From assembly GCF_900103865.1 (NCBI RefSeq), contig NZ_FNII01000011.1, forward strand, positions 102,108-149,033: a stretch of 46,926 bases of DNA, given 5' to 3'. Below are positions 25,237 through 33,159 of the stretch, in pieces. Made by a program: the position numbers and the translations under genes. Every line of letters begins with the position of its first letter. Within the stretch, counting starts at the first letter, position 1. A model generated the notes under the pieces. It did no database searches and was not told the DNA's origin. It worked only from the letters and a program-made list of their open reading frames with translations. The DNA is from Vreelandella arcis (GTDB lineage Bacteria > Pseudomonadota > Gammaproteobacteria > Pseudomonadales > Halomonadaceae).

Positions 25237-26457
25237 TTAAACATCGCCTTGATTATCCAGCTCCACAGCTTCGTGCATACGCGATAGCAAATCTGGCACT
25301 GCTGCCTGCACCCGGTTCCAACTGGGAATAAAGGGACGCTCGCGGGGGTTGTCCAAAAACAAGTTGCCCGCCTCCAGCAAATTGCTGGCAAACAGCTCCA
25401 CCGCCTGTTCTTCGCAGTGCCGGTCGAGGCTAAGACCATTCATAGTCGCGTCGTGGTCGTAGGCTTCAATCAAGTCCAACGCCAGCCGGTAATAAGTCGC
25501 CTTAATGGTCCGGAAATCCTCGCTACTAAAGCTAACCCCTTGGGTGGCCAGTTTGCGGTAAAGCGCTTTGGCAATATCCAAGCTCATACGGTTCAACCCG
25601 GCATCGGGATTTTCTTCGCTAACCGGCTGGTGCTTGTGGTCGTAGGCGTCGGCGATGTCGACTTGGCAAAGCTGACGCGGCGAATAGTTGCGCTGAAGCT
25701 CAGAGAGAACGCCAATCTCAAGCCCCCAATCTGCCGGGATACGAATCCCCTCCAGCACCTCGCTGCGCATGGCAAACTCTCCCGATAGCGGGTAGCGGAA
25801 GCTGTCTAAATACTCGAGATAGGGTGACGGGCCGCAAACGGTTTTAAGCGCTCGAAGCAGCGGCGTCACCATCAGTCGCGACACGCGGCCGTTGAATTTG
25901 CCTTCGGCAATGCGCGGGTAATAGCCCTTACAGAAACTATAGTTAAAACGCGGGTGAGCCACCGGGTACATCAGACGCGCCAGCAAGCCACGGTCATACG
26001 TTAAAATATCGCAGTCGTGAAGCCCGACCACCGATGACCGCCCCGACGCCAACACATAGCCGGCGCAGTACCATACATTGCGGCCTTTCCCAGGCTCTTG
26101 TGCGCCTAGCCCGTGCTGCTCAAGCTCGGCATCCAGAGCGCGAAGGCGCGGCCCGTCATTCCATAAAATGCGCGTGTGCTGCGGCAGGCTTGAGAAAAAC
26201 TCCCGCGCGTACAAAAACTGCTCGCGATCCGCGCGATCCAGACCAATCACGACCTCGTTTAGGTAAGGTACTTTGACCAGCTCGTCAACGATGGCCGACA
26301 GCGCCGGCCCTTCAAGCTCTGAAAACAACGAAGGCAGAATAAGCCCCATAGGACGCCGCCGGGCAAACTGACATAACTCCTTTTCAAGCGCTTCAACGGG
26401 CCGTCGCGTCAGGTTATGAAAATCAGTAATCACGCCGTTTTGATGAAAATCACTCAT
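25237..26457 (-). CDS. gpgS: GT81-type glucosyl-3-phosphoglycerate synthase (probable)
   Basis: A GT-A fold retaining glycosyltransferase that would join a nucleotide-sugar and 3-phosphoglycerate, the first step of glucosylglycerate (or mannosylglycerate) synthesis. The 406-residue protein has the sugar-nucleotide region GLILPSLFSELEGPAL (about 38-53), GKGRNVW (123-129) and the metal-binding DxD as H147-D148-C149-D150. The stop of the upstream phosphatase gene overlaps its start by 4 bp, giving a synthase-phosphatase operon. Glucosylglycerate is a compatible solute in halophilic and nitrogen-limited bacteria. Whether the donor is a glucose or mannose nucleotide cannot be told from sequence. 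Confidence 0.82.
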   Translation of the reverse strand: MSDFHQNGVITDFHNLTRRPVEALEKELCQFARRRPMGLILPSLFSELEGPALSAIVDELVKVPYLNEVVIGLDRADREQFLYAREFFSSLPQHTRILWNDGPRLRALDAELEQHGLGAQEPGKGRNVWYCAGYVLASGRSSVVGLHDCDILTYDRGLLARLMYPVAHPRFNYSFCKGYYPRIAEGKFNGRVSRLMVTPLLRALKTVCGPSPYLEYLDSFRYPLSGEFAMRSEVLEGIRIPADWGLEIGVLSELQRNYSPRQLCQVDIADAYDHKHQPVSEENPDAGLNRMSLDIAKALYRKLATQGVSFSSEDFRTIKATYYRLALDLIEAYDHDATMNGLSLDRHCEEQAVELFASNLLEAGNLFLDNPRERPFIPSWNRVQAAVPDLLSRMHEAVELDNQGDV

Positions 26458-27371
26458 GCGCTTGCCTCCTTTGCATCGCCCTGGTCGTCAGGCGCTAGCG
26501 CGTCTCCCCACCAGTGCGATAGCCCTTCCACCCAGCCCTCGGGGCCGGATGCGCGAGTTCGGTAAAGACATGGATTGGCCGGTTCAACCGCCAGCGAGTG
26601 GCGGCCACGGATCACGACGGCTTGATCAACAGCATTGAGCATCGACACGTCGTTGGGGCCATCGCCCAAACCAAGCGAGAGCGGATCACGCCCGCGCAGC
26701 GCCTTAAACCGCTGGATTAACCAGGCAACCGCGCTGCCCTTATCGGATGTACTGCCCATCACGTGGTAAAAGCGCCCGCCTTGGGTTAACTGTAGGCCGT
26801 CGCCCTCCAACGCATGACGAAATTTCTCCAGCGCTGCGTCATCGTCGTGCCAGAGTAACGGTTCGCTACCCTCCCGCTGGCGGGCCAGGTTCGCTTGAGG
26901 AATATCGAGCCCTGTCAGGCGAACCATCTCGTCAAGGCTTAACTCGCTCATTGAGGTAAAGCGTACGCCGAATCGTTTACGCCACACCTGCAGTCGGGCG
27001 CGGATAAATCTCACATCCACGCTAGCCTGTTTGATCACCATGCCGTCACGGCCATTGCCGGGACGATCCAGCCGGGCATGACACCAGCCCGGAGGCAGAC
27101 CAATAACGGCTCCGTTTTCGGCGATGAACGGCGTTGCTGTGAGCCCTAATGCCTCACGCAAGGCAACTAGCTCTGCCCGGGTTTTACTTGTGACGGGAAT
27201 CACCGGCACTTTGGCTTGCTTTAGCCGCGCTAACCAATTGATTGCCGGAGTAAAATCGTAGCTGTCATGGTCGAGCAGCGAACCATCTAAATCGGTCACC
27301 ACCAGGCGAGGCAGATCGGTATCATCAACCCGGTCATCAGGGGGCGCAGAAGCGCTGACAGGTTCAAGCAT
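26454..27371 (-). CDS. mannosyl/glucosyl-3-phosphoglycerate phosphatase (HAD-IIB)
   Basis: A haloacid-dehalogenase phosphatase of the MPGP type that would remove phosphate from the sugar-3-phosphoglycerate. The 305-residue protein has motif I DLDGSLLDHDSYDF (D27, D29), motif II VTSKTRAEL and motif IV GLGDGPNDVSML. The SLLDHDSY segment is characteristic of mannosyl-3-phosphoglycerate phosphatases. It overlaps the GT81 gene by 4 bp. A GAGG Shine-Dalgarno precedes the ATG by 8 bp. Confidence 0.88.
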   Translation of the reverse strand: MLEPVSASAPPDDRVDDTDLPRLVVTDLDGSLLDHDSYDFTPAINWLARLKQAKVPVIPVTSKTRAELVALREALGLTATPFIAENGAVIGLPPGWCHARLDRPGNGRDGMVIKQASVDVRFIRARLQVWRKRFGVRFTSMSELSLDEMVRLTGLDIPQANLARQREGSEPLLWHDDDAALEKFRHALEGDGLQLTQGGRFYHVMGSTSDKGSAVAWLIQRFKALRGRDPLSLGLGDGPNDVSMLNAVDQAVVIRGRHSLAVEPANPCLYRTRASGPEGWVEGLSHWWGDALAPDDQGDAKEASA

Positions 27372-27668
27372 GGCGCAGCCTCTTTACTTGCTAAGCGGTG
27401 GACGCGCGTCATCGCACCTTAACGGATAGGCCGATATCAGCGTATCTATTTATCTATCTACCACTAGCACAATGCATGCCAATACTTGTAAAGCTTTGAT
27501 ATCAGTATAAGAGCAGGTGATAGGTACCGATGGCGTTAAGGGGTTATGCCAAGCACGGCGCCAGTCGCGCACCACATCAGTGCATAGCGTCGACGCAACG
27601 ATATCGGCATAGCACCGGGATGGAACCAGCATGCCTTACAATCAATAACAAAAAAAACAAGACAAACC
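27372..27668. other. upstream region of the phosphatase gene, no gene supported
   Basis: About 300 bp between the minus-strand phosphatase gene and the sRNA promoter. It is AT-richer than its surroundings, has a short TATCTA-type repetition near 27440-27460 and an A-rich stretch (27649-27660) just before the sRNA promoter. A 60-codon minus-strand frame (27450-27632) has no usable ribosome-binding site and is not called. Confidence 0.6.
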
Positions 27669-27696
27669 TTGGCAGGGCTTCATAAATAGCTATACT
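27669..27696 (+). promoter_or_regulatory. sigma-70 promoter of the intergenic sRNA
   Basis: TTGGCA (27669-27674) and TATACT (27691-27696) are separated by 16 bp. An A-rich run directly upstream (27649-27660) could act as an UP element. The predicted start is around 27702-27704. Confidence 0.75.
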
Positions 27697-27702
27697 GAAA
27701 TT

Positions 27703-27798
27703 GTACCCACTGGCAACCATGTACACCCTTCCCCCTCTGCCAGTGGGCTGCAGTGAGCCAAGCCCTTTATGCCCGCCTCCCCCGGCGGGCTTTTTTTT
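27703..27798 (+). ncRNA. orphan ~96-nt sRNA with C-rich loops
   Basis: From the predicted start the RNA folds into a perfect 10-bp hairpin, CCCACTGGCA (27706-27715) with TGCCAGTGGG (27738-27747), closing a 22-nt loop that contains CACCCTTCCCCCTC. A ~23-nt single-stranded linker follows. A terminator GCCCGCC-TCCCCC-GGCGGGC (27771-27790) with eight T ends the unit. No convincing reading frame with a ribosome-binding site is inside. C-rich loops that can pair with Shine-Dalgarno GGAGG sequences are a known sRNA design. The family is not recognised. Confidence 0.72.
27771..27798 (+). terminator. Rho-independent terminator of the sRNA
   Basis: A perfect 7-bp GC stem GCCCGCC/GGCGGGC with a TCCCCC loop and eight T residues. 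No plus-strand protein gene lies upstream, so it must serve the sRNA. Confidence 0.92.
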
Positions 27799-27866
27799 GC
27801 ATTCTCAACGGCTGAGTCGTAGTGGTGCTTGCCACGCCATCATTGGCGCTAAAACCTACCTAGACG

Positions 27867-28814
27867 TCATTCCACGTGAATCACGACCTCGACACGGCGA
27901 TTACGCGCTCGGCCTTCGGCCGTATCGTTGGGCGCCAATGATTGCGTCGCAGCCAGCCCGACGGCGCGTAAGCGTTCGCTTGCCACGCCCGCCGCTTCTA
28001 AGGCTTCTACAATCGCAATCGCCCGGGCACTGGACAGCGCCCAGTTGGATGAATATTCAGGCGTATCAATGGACTGGCTATCGGTATGCCCTTCAACCCA
28101 TACCTCACCGTCGTAGCGCTGAATGGTATCAAGCAAGGTGCCGATCAAATCGCTTCCTTCGTCGGTTAGCCCCGCATCAGCGGAAGGAAACAGCAACTTG
28201 TCCTGTACCCGCAAACTGATGCCCTCTTCCACCCGAGACACTTCGACACCTTCTAAATTGGGCAGGTAAGACGAGCGCTCTATCTGATCATCCAGCGCCA
28301 GCGCTCCGTCAATCGCCGCTTCGCTGACTGTCTCAACATTACTGGGAGGGTTATCGGTGAGTACCACCATGTAATCAGCCAGGGGAAACTGAAGCCCGGG
28401 CTGCTGAGTGGGCACCAGCGGTGTCGGCAACGCTGGCTTTCCCGACGCGGCGAGAGGCTCAGGTATCGCGTCAGACATGGCGAGCAAAGGCGGTACGCCT
28501 CTGGAGGTACGCTTTTGGGGACCGGCCACCCCATGGGCCACCGTAATCGCGCTGGTCAGCAATTCTCCACCCCACCAGTTTGCTTGGGCTCTGCGCGCGT
28601 CTCGCACATCGGCCAGCGGCTCTGGCAGCGGCACCTCAAGCGACGGAGATGAATCAAAACGCGGTTCAGGCGGCGGTTCAGAGGCCAACCAAGCCGGGGT
28701 TGTGGCGCCGGCAGCCGCGATAATGATCACAAACAGCGCCACCAGTAGCGTCATAATATCGATGTAGCTCACCATCCACACGCTGCTGCTGTCGTCTTCG
28801 CGGTAGTTGGACAT
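27867..28814 (-). CDS. MotB/OmpA-like peptidoglycan-binding membrane protein
   Basis: A 315-residue protein with one N-terminal helix, SVWMVSYIDIMTLLVALFVI, resembling the MotB plug/transmembrane segment including the ion-binding-type Asp (D19). A long Pro-rich periplasmic linker follows (about 45-190), and then an OmpA-like domain with EGHTDSQ and NWALSSARAIAIVEAL, ending RNRRVEVVIHVE. The alternative start at 28856 would add 14 residues. No motA/pomA partner is adjacent. It may be a flagellar stator subunit whose partner is elsewhere, or another cell-wall-anchored protein. It is divergent from the FlgO lipoprotein operon. Confidence 0.75.
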   Translation of the reverse strand: MSNYREDDSSSVWMVSYIDIMTLLVALFVIIIAAAGATTPAWLASEPPPEPRFDSSPSLEVPLPEPLADVRDARRAQANWWGGELLTSAITVAHGVAGPQKRTSRGVPPLLAMSDAIPEPLAASGKPALPTPLVPTQQPGLQFPLADYMVVLTDNPPSNVETVSEAAIDGALALDDQIERSSYLPNLEGVEVSRVEEGISLRVQDKLLFPSADAGLTDEGSDLIGTLLDTIQRYDGEVWVEGHTDSQSIDTPEYSSNWALSSARAIAIVEALEAAGVASERLRAVGLAATQSLAPNDTAEGRARNRRVEVVIHVE

Positions 28815-28872
28815 GAGCGAGTCGTGGCGTGGTCCGCTGCGGTGATCTTCAAGCATCCGTGTGATTACTCAT

Positions 28873-28899
28873 TCAAGTTTTTAGCCCCGTGGCCGATCT
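28873..28899 (+). promoter_or_regulatory. sigma-28 (FliA) type promoter of the lipoprotein-flgO operon
   Basis: TCAAGTTT (28873-28880), an 11-bp spacer and GCCGATCT (28892-28899) match the FliA consensus TAAAGTTT-N11-GCCGATAA at 13 of 16 positions with exact spacing. It faces the lipoprotein gene 177 bp downstream. A 7-bp hairpin (28979-29000) lies in the resulting leader. Confidence 0.6.
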
Positions 28900-29075
28900 C
28901 TTCAATATGTCACGCTGACAATACTGTTATCGGTTGCGAATGCGTGTCTAAAAGCGCAAACCCTAAGTTATTGGAGACGCTGAGCCGCTGTCTGCTCAGC
29001 CGAACTTGGCGCGCCATTAATTAAATGCCGTCTAGTCTATCAAAAAGCCGTTTCGTAGCGAGAAGGAACCCCCTG

Positions 29076-29810
29076 GTGCGCACCCGTTTTATCAATTTAT
29101 CCTCATTGGCGCTTCGGCCGCTGGTTATCGGCATGGCAAGCTTAACGTTAGGTGGCTGTTTTTATGCCAACACGTCACAAGCGCCGATTGCCACAACGTA
29201 CCCTTATAGCGAACAACAACGCATGCAGGCCGCGCATCATTGGAATGTGCTGGCCCGCCACGAAGCCAACCAAATCCTAAAGCGCGAACGGGTACGCTTT
29301 CGCAATTTACATATACCGGACGCCTCTCAAGGAGCGACCCATGCCTACAGCGGCGGCGAATTTGGCCGGGGCTTTCGCACCTTGCTGACCAGCGAACTCG
29401 TCTCGCGCGGTGCTAATCTGACCACCCAGCCGCAGGCCAACAGCGCCGAGGTTCATATCGACGTTGAAGTCATCAAGCACCGCGACCGAGACTTTGTTCG
29501 CCCTCCGGTGGGCGCATTCACCGCGTTGGCAGGCGGTATCGCAGTAGCGGCAATCCCGATTAATCAATGGGCAGAGCCCGCCCTCGGGCTTATCCCTGCC
29601 GCCATGGCCGCCGATGTCACCAGTGGAAGCTGGACTCACACCGGAAACGAAGAAGTGATCATCACCACCCAGATTCTCGACGGCGAGCAGATTCTCTATT
29701 CCTCGTCGAACATTTATTACATTAACAGCGGTGATCGGCGTCAATACGCCCCCGACCGCGTCCCCACCGCGCCGTCAACGCCGACGGTTTCGATTACGGA
29801 TGAGTGGTAA
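29076..29810 (+). CDS. outer-membrane lipoprotein paired with FlgO, unknown
   Basis: A GTG at 29076, with AAGGAA 7 bp upstream, gives a 244-residue lipoprotein with a compact signal peptide ending in lipobox LGGC (C28). An in-frame ATG at 29025 would place 45 residues ahead of the cysteine and has no clear ribosome-binding site. The mature part has a conserved-looking HWNVLARHEANQILKR segment and a hydrophobic Ala-rich stretch near 170-190. Its last codons are close to the start of the FlgO-like gene. It is probably a flagellum- or envelope-associated lipoprotein; the family is not recognised. Confidence 0.75.
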   Translation: MRTRFINLSSLALRPLVIGMASLTLGGCFYANTSQAPIATTYPYSEQQRMQAAHHWNVLARHEANQILKRERVRFRNLHIPDASQGATHAYSGGEFGRGFRTLLTSELVSRGANLTTQPQANSAEVHIDVEVIKHRDRDFVRPPVGAFTALAGGIAVAAIPINQWAEPALGLIPAAMAADVTSGSWTHTGNEEVIITTQILDGEQILYSSSNIYYINSGDRRQYAPDRVPTAPSTPTVSITDEW

Positions 29811-29814
29811 TAAC

Positions 29815-30405
29815 ATGTCTGCGATGTCGATTGCCTTTACACATTTAACGCGCCACCTTACCGCCGCCAAGTGGTTAACGGCCAGCCTATTTGCGCTTAG
29901 TCTGACAGGCTGTAGCGCACTAGGGGGCGGTAATATGCAACAACAGGAACCCGATCCTGACCTACCGGAGCTCGCTCAAAAAGCGGCTGAACAAATGGTC
30001 GCCAGCAACCCCGAGTTGACGCGCTATAGCCCCATGATTGCCGCTACGTTTGTGAGCATCGATAATTTGAGCCAGTCCTCTACGCTTGGGCGTATTGGCT
30101 CTGAACTCATGGCCTCCGCCCTCGGGCGTCAAGGCATGCAAGTGCGCGAAGTCAAAATGCGCGACAGCCTGTTTATTGAAGAAAGCGTCGGCGAGTTGAT
30201 CCTATCGAGAACGGTTCAGCGTTTAAGCGCACAGCATGATGCGCGTTCCATTTTGATGGGAACCTATGCACAAGGGCTAGATTATGTCTATATCAGCGCG
30301 CGGGTGGTACGCTCAAGTGACGCCATGGTGCTGGGCAGTGCAGACTTCCGGCTGCCGTTGAATAATAACACGCGCAGCTTACTAGAGGGTCAGGGCGGCT
30401 GGTAA
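29815..30405 (+). CDS. FlgO-family outer-membrane lipoprotein
   Basis: A 196-residue lipoprotein with signal peptide and lipobox LTGC. The mature domain (about residues 55-190, from AATFVSIDNLSQSSTLGRIG to VLGSADFRLPL) is of the FlgO type, known in Vibrio as a flagellar outer-membrane protein of the H-ring neighbourhood. An alternative ATG at 29800 would overlap the upstream gene. It is translationally close to the preceding lipoprotein gene, and both are under a sigma-28 type promoter, consistent with motility. Confidence 0.8.
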   Translation: MSAMSIAFTHLTRHLTAAKWLTASLFALSLTGCSALGGGNMQQQEPDPDLPELAQKAAEQMVASNPELTRYSPMIAATFVSIDNLSQSSTLGRIGSELMASALGRQGMQVREVKMRDSLFIEESVGELILSRTVQRLSAQHDARSILMGTYAQGLDYVYISARVVRSSDAMVLGSADFRLPLNNNTRSLLEGQGGW

Positions 30406-30428
30406 CCGTTTAAACTATTTAAATATAA

Positions 30429-30456
30429 ACACCCACGGCGCAAGCGCCGTGGGTGT
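30429..30456. terminator. bidirectional terminator between flgO-like and glsB
   Basis: ACACCCACGGCG (30429-30440) and CGCCGTGGGTGT (30445-30456) form a perfect 12-bp stem with a CAAG loop between two convergent genes. On the minus strand the sequence continues as TTTATATTT, so it best serves glsB; on the plus strand it is likely to stop the lipoprotein operon. Confidence 0.8.
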
Positions 30457-30488
30457 GAAGTAAAAGCTCTCGAGCGTTAGCCGCAACG

Positions 30489-30731
30489 CTAAGCCTGCTT
30501 GACCTTACTGATAACCCAAAGTAGGACAACCGCGCCGACAATAGCGGTCACCAGCGAGCCAATAAAGCTGCCGGATTGCAGTCCCAGTAAGCTAAACAAA
30601 AAGCCGCCTAACACAGCACCCACAATCCCAACGCCGATATTGCCTAGTATGCCAAAACCACCGCCGCGCATGATGTTGCCGGCAATCCAGCCAGCCAAAC
30701 CACCAATAATTAACCAAGCAATAAAACCCAT
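30489..30731 (-). CDS. GlsB/YeaQ/YmgE-family stress membrane protein
   Basis: An 80-residue protein made of three hydrophobic Gly-rich segments (GFIAWLIIGGLAGWIAGNIM, then ILGNIGVGIVGAVLGGFLF and SLVTAIVGAVVLLWVI). This is the transglycosylase-associated/GlsB family, induced by envelope or general stress in other bacteria. A GGAGGC Shine-Dalgarno precedes the ATG. It is monocistronic. Confidence 0.93.
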   Translation of the reverse strand: MGFIAWLIIGGLAGWIAGNIMRGGGFGILGNIGVGIVGAVLGGFLFSLLGLQSGSFIGSLVTAIVGAVVLLWVISKVKQA

Positions 30732-30848
30732 GTCGCCTCCTTTCTCTATGTGTGGTTACGTTTACTTGCTTGTTCTAACATAGCACACAGCGTTAAGGTC
30801 TCGCGCTAATATTGATTGATATATGGCACCGCTGAAAAAGGATTGCCC

Positions 30849-31718
30849 ATGATTCCCGACTCCCTCCAGCAATTGCTTGACGGTGTAGACGGCCAACAGA
30901 CGTCTCACTGGCAAGGACGCGACCTTGTACTGTTCAATGAACCCTGGGGTGAGTTGATCGTATCGTTACAAGGCGCACAGGTGCTGCATTTTCGCCCCCC
31001 ACAGGATCGTGGCTGGCTGTGGGTAACGCCCACGCCACAGCCTATGCCGGGGGCCATACGCGGTGGCATTCCGCTTTGCTGGCCTTGGTTCGCCGATGAA
31101 CGTTACGCGGATGAAACCCCCGACCGTAGCGGCACCTTCCATGGGTTAGCGCGGCATGCCGCTTGGCGGCTTGATGCCGTGGATGAGCATGCCGAGGGAA
31201 TCGAGCTTCACCTGTCCCCGACTCAGCCGCTCCATTCCCAACTGACGGTAAGGGCAATAGTTCAAGCCAATGCGCAGCGCCTCGCGGTTGAATTGATCAG
31301 CGAAAACATCGGTGAAACCCCGGTTAAAATCAGCGGCGCGCTGCATTCCTACCTGGCGGTCGATGATGCTCATCAATGCCGCTTAGAGGGCTTGGCCGGC
31401 GCGCGTTACCTAGACAAACTGCGCGATTTTGCAGAAAGCGAACAACAAGGTACTTTGGCGATTCGCGGCCCAGTGGATCGCATCTACCACACCAATGAAG
31501 CCGTTATGCTTCACGATGGCCCGCGTACCCTGCGCATCGGCAAACAGTCCAGCGACTCCACCGTAGTATGGCAACCAGACCAACAGCCACCCTCTGATAC
31601 ATCCGTTGAGGCCGCCAAACGCTTTGTGTGTGTCGAAGCCGCCAATACCCGTTTAGATCCGGTATGGCTGGTGCCGGGTGCCCAGCATTTACTGGGCACC
31701 ATGTTAAGCAGAGCCTAA
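30849..31718 (+). CDS. YeaD-like D-hexose-6-phosphate mutarotase
   Basis: A 289-residue aldose-1-epimerase superfamily protein. The RGGIPLCWPWF and FHGLARHAAWRLD segments carry residues typical of the YeaD group, which interconverts anomers of glucose-6-phosphate and similar sugars. The ATG at 30849 has an AAGG sequence 8 bp upstream and gives the expected length; the frame is open from 30816. It precedes ycjX by 52 bp. Confidence 0.88.
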   Translation: MIPDSLQQLLDGVDGQQTSHWQGRDLVLFNEPWGELIVSLQGAQVLHFRPPQDRGWLWVTPTPQPMPGAIRGGIPLCWPWFADERYADETPDRSGTFHGLARHAAWRLDAVDEHAEGIELHLSPTQPLHSQLTVRAIVQANAQRLAVELISENIGETPVKISGALHSYLAVDDAHQCRLEGLAGARYLDKLRDFAESEQQGTLAIRGPVDRIYHTNEAVMLHDGPRTLRIGKQSSDSTVVWQPDQQPPSDTSVEAAKRFVCVEAANTRLDPVWLVPGAQHLLGTMLSRA

Positions 31719-31770
31719 TGGCGCAAGCTAACCGCGTGGCTTTTCTATCCCTGAATAAGGACATCGCGCT

Positions 31771-33159
31771 ATGCGCCAGCCGTTTCGTCGCGAGCTGAGT
31801 AATCTGATAGAACGCGGCCGTGACCGCCAACTTCGCTTGGCCGTCACCGGCCTTTCCCAAGCAGGGAAAACGGCCTTTTTGACCTCGCTGGTTAATCAGC
31901 TTCGCCACGCGGGCGTGGAAGCGCAGCTAGACCTTCTGCCGGCCGCCCGTGAAGGCCGCCTGCTCGGCGCGCAACGGCTTAATCAACCCGACCTGGGCGT
32001 ACCGCGTTTTCCCTACGACCCAGGCATGGCTGCGCTGCGCGACACACCGCCGCGCTGGCCAGAGCCCACACGCGGCATTAGTGAATTACGCCTGCAGTTG
32101 CGTTACCGCCCTGCGCAACAGGGCTGGTTATCACCCGACATTGCTCACCTCACGCTCGATTTATTCGACTACCCGGGCGAATGGCTACTCGATTTACCGC
32201 TGCTGCAACACGATTTTTACAGCTGGTGCCAAGCCCAGCCACTGCACTCGGGCGATCAACGACGCGCCTTGTTTAGCGAATGGCTTGCCGAAGCAGACAC
32301 CCTCGACCCCACCGCCGAGGCCGATGAGGCCCAGTTGGCAAGCCTTTCTGAGGCGTACGCAGAAGGTTTAAGGCGCGCGAAGCAGGCTGGGTTTTCCAAC
32401 CTCCAGCCGGGACGCTTTTTATTGCCGGGCGAGCTCGACGGTGCACCGGTCTTGCAGTTTTTCCCGCTGCCCCAGTTGGACATGTCGAAAGAGGCGTTAG
32501 AGGCACTACCCTCCAATAGCCTTTATGCCACCTTGGCCGCGCGCTTTCGCTACTACCAACAGCAGGTGGTACGGCCTTTTTACCGCGACCATTTCAGGCG
32601 CTTTGACCGCCAGATTGTGCTGGTCGATGTATTAGGCGCGCTCAACGCCGGGCCTGAGCGCTTTGAAGACCTTTCCCAGGCGCTTAGTCAGTTGATGCAC
32701 AGTTTTGATTACGGCCAGCGCAGCTTGTTGACGCGGCTGTTTGCGCCCAAGATCGATAAGCTAGCCATCGCCGCTACCAAAGCAGACCACGTTACCCCCG
32801 ACCAACACGGTCACGTGGTGCAGCTACTCGAGGCCTTGTTAGCCGAACCCCTCAAGGATTTACGCTTTGCCAATGTGCCAGTAAAAGCACTCTCGCTCGC
32901 CGCGATTCGCGCCACCGAGGCGCGTGAAGTGATGCACAATGGCAAGCGTTCGCCCGCCCTGCGCGGAACAACCCTCGACGGTGAGGACGTGCTGGTCTAC
33001 CCCGGCGACGTACCACCCCGCTTACCCACTCACGATTTTTGGCAGCAGCAAGGCTTCGACTTTCCCAGCTTCCGTCCCATGGGCGCTGGCTCCGACGCCC
33101 TCACCCACATCCGCATGGATGCCGCCATCGATTGGCTGATTGGAGACAAACTCGTATGA
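31771..33159 (+). CDS. ycjX: YcjX-like P-loop protein (DUF463)
   Basis: A 462-residue predicted GTPase-like protein with the P-loop GLSQAGKT at 27-34, DYPGEWLLDLP and IVLVDVLGALNAG elements, and a late NKLAIAATKADH-type segment (KLAIAATKADHV). Homologues are paired with YcjF and induced by stress in several Proteobacteria. The stop overlaps the ycjF start by 4 bp, indicating coupling. Confidence 0.92.
   Translation: MRQPFRRELSNLIERGRDRQLRLAVTGLSQAGKTAFLTSLVNQLRHAGVEAQLDLLPAAREGRLLGAQRLNQPDLGVPRFPYDPGMAALRDTPPRWPEPTRGISELRLQLRYRPAQQGWLSPDIAHLTLDLFDYPGEWLLDLPLLQHDFYSWCQAQPLHSGDQRRALFSEWLAEADTLDPTAEADEAQLASLSEAYAEGLRRAKQAGFSNLQPGRFLLPGELDGAPVLQFFPLPQLDMSKEALEALPSNSLYATLAARFRYYQQQVVRPFYRDHFRRFDRQIVLVDVLGALNAGPERFEDLSQALSQLMHSFDYGQRSLLTRLFAPKIDKLAIAATKADHVTPDQHGHVVQLLEALLAEPLKDLRFANVPVKALSLAAIRATEAREVMHNGKRSPALRGTTLDGEDVLVYPGDVPPRLPTHDFWQQQGFDFPSFRPMGAGSDALTHIRMDAAIDWLIGDKLV

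Noticed and set aside
27450..27632. 60-codon minus-strand reading frame upstream of the sugar-phosphoglycerate phosphatase
   Set aside because: AAGG is only one base from the ATG, composition is not protein-like, and it lies in an AT-rich promoter region.
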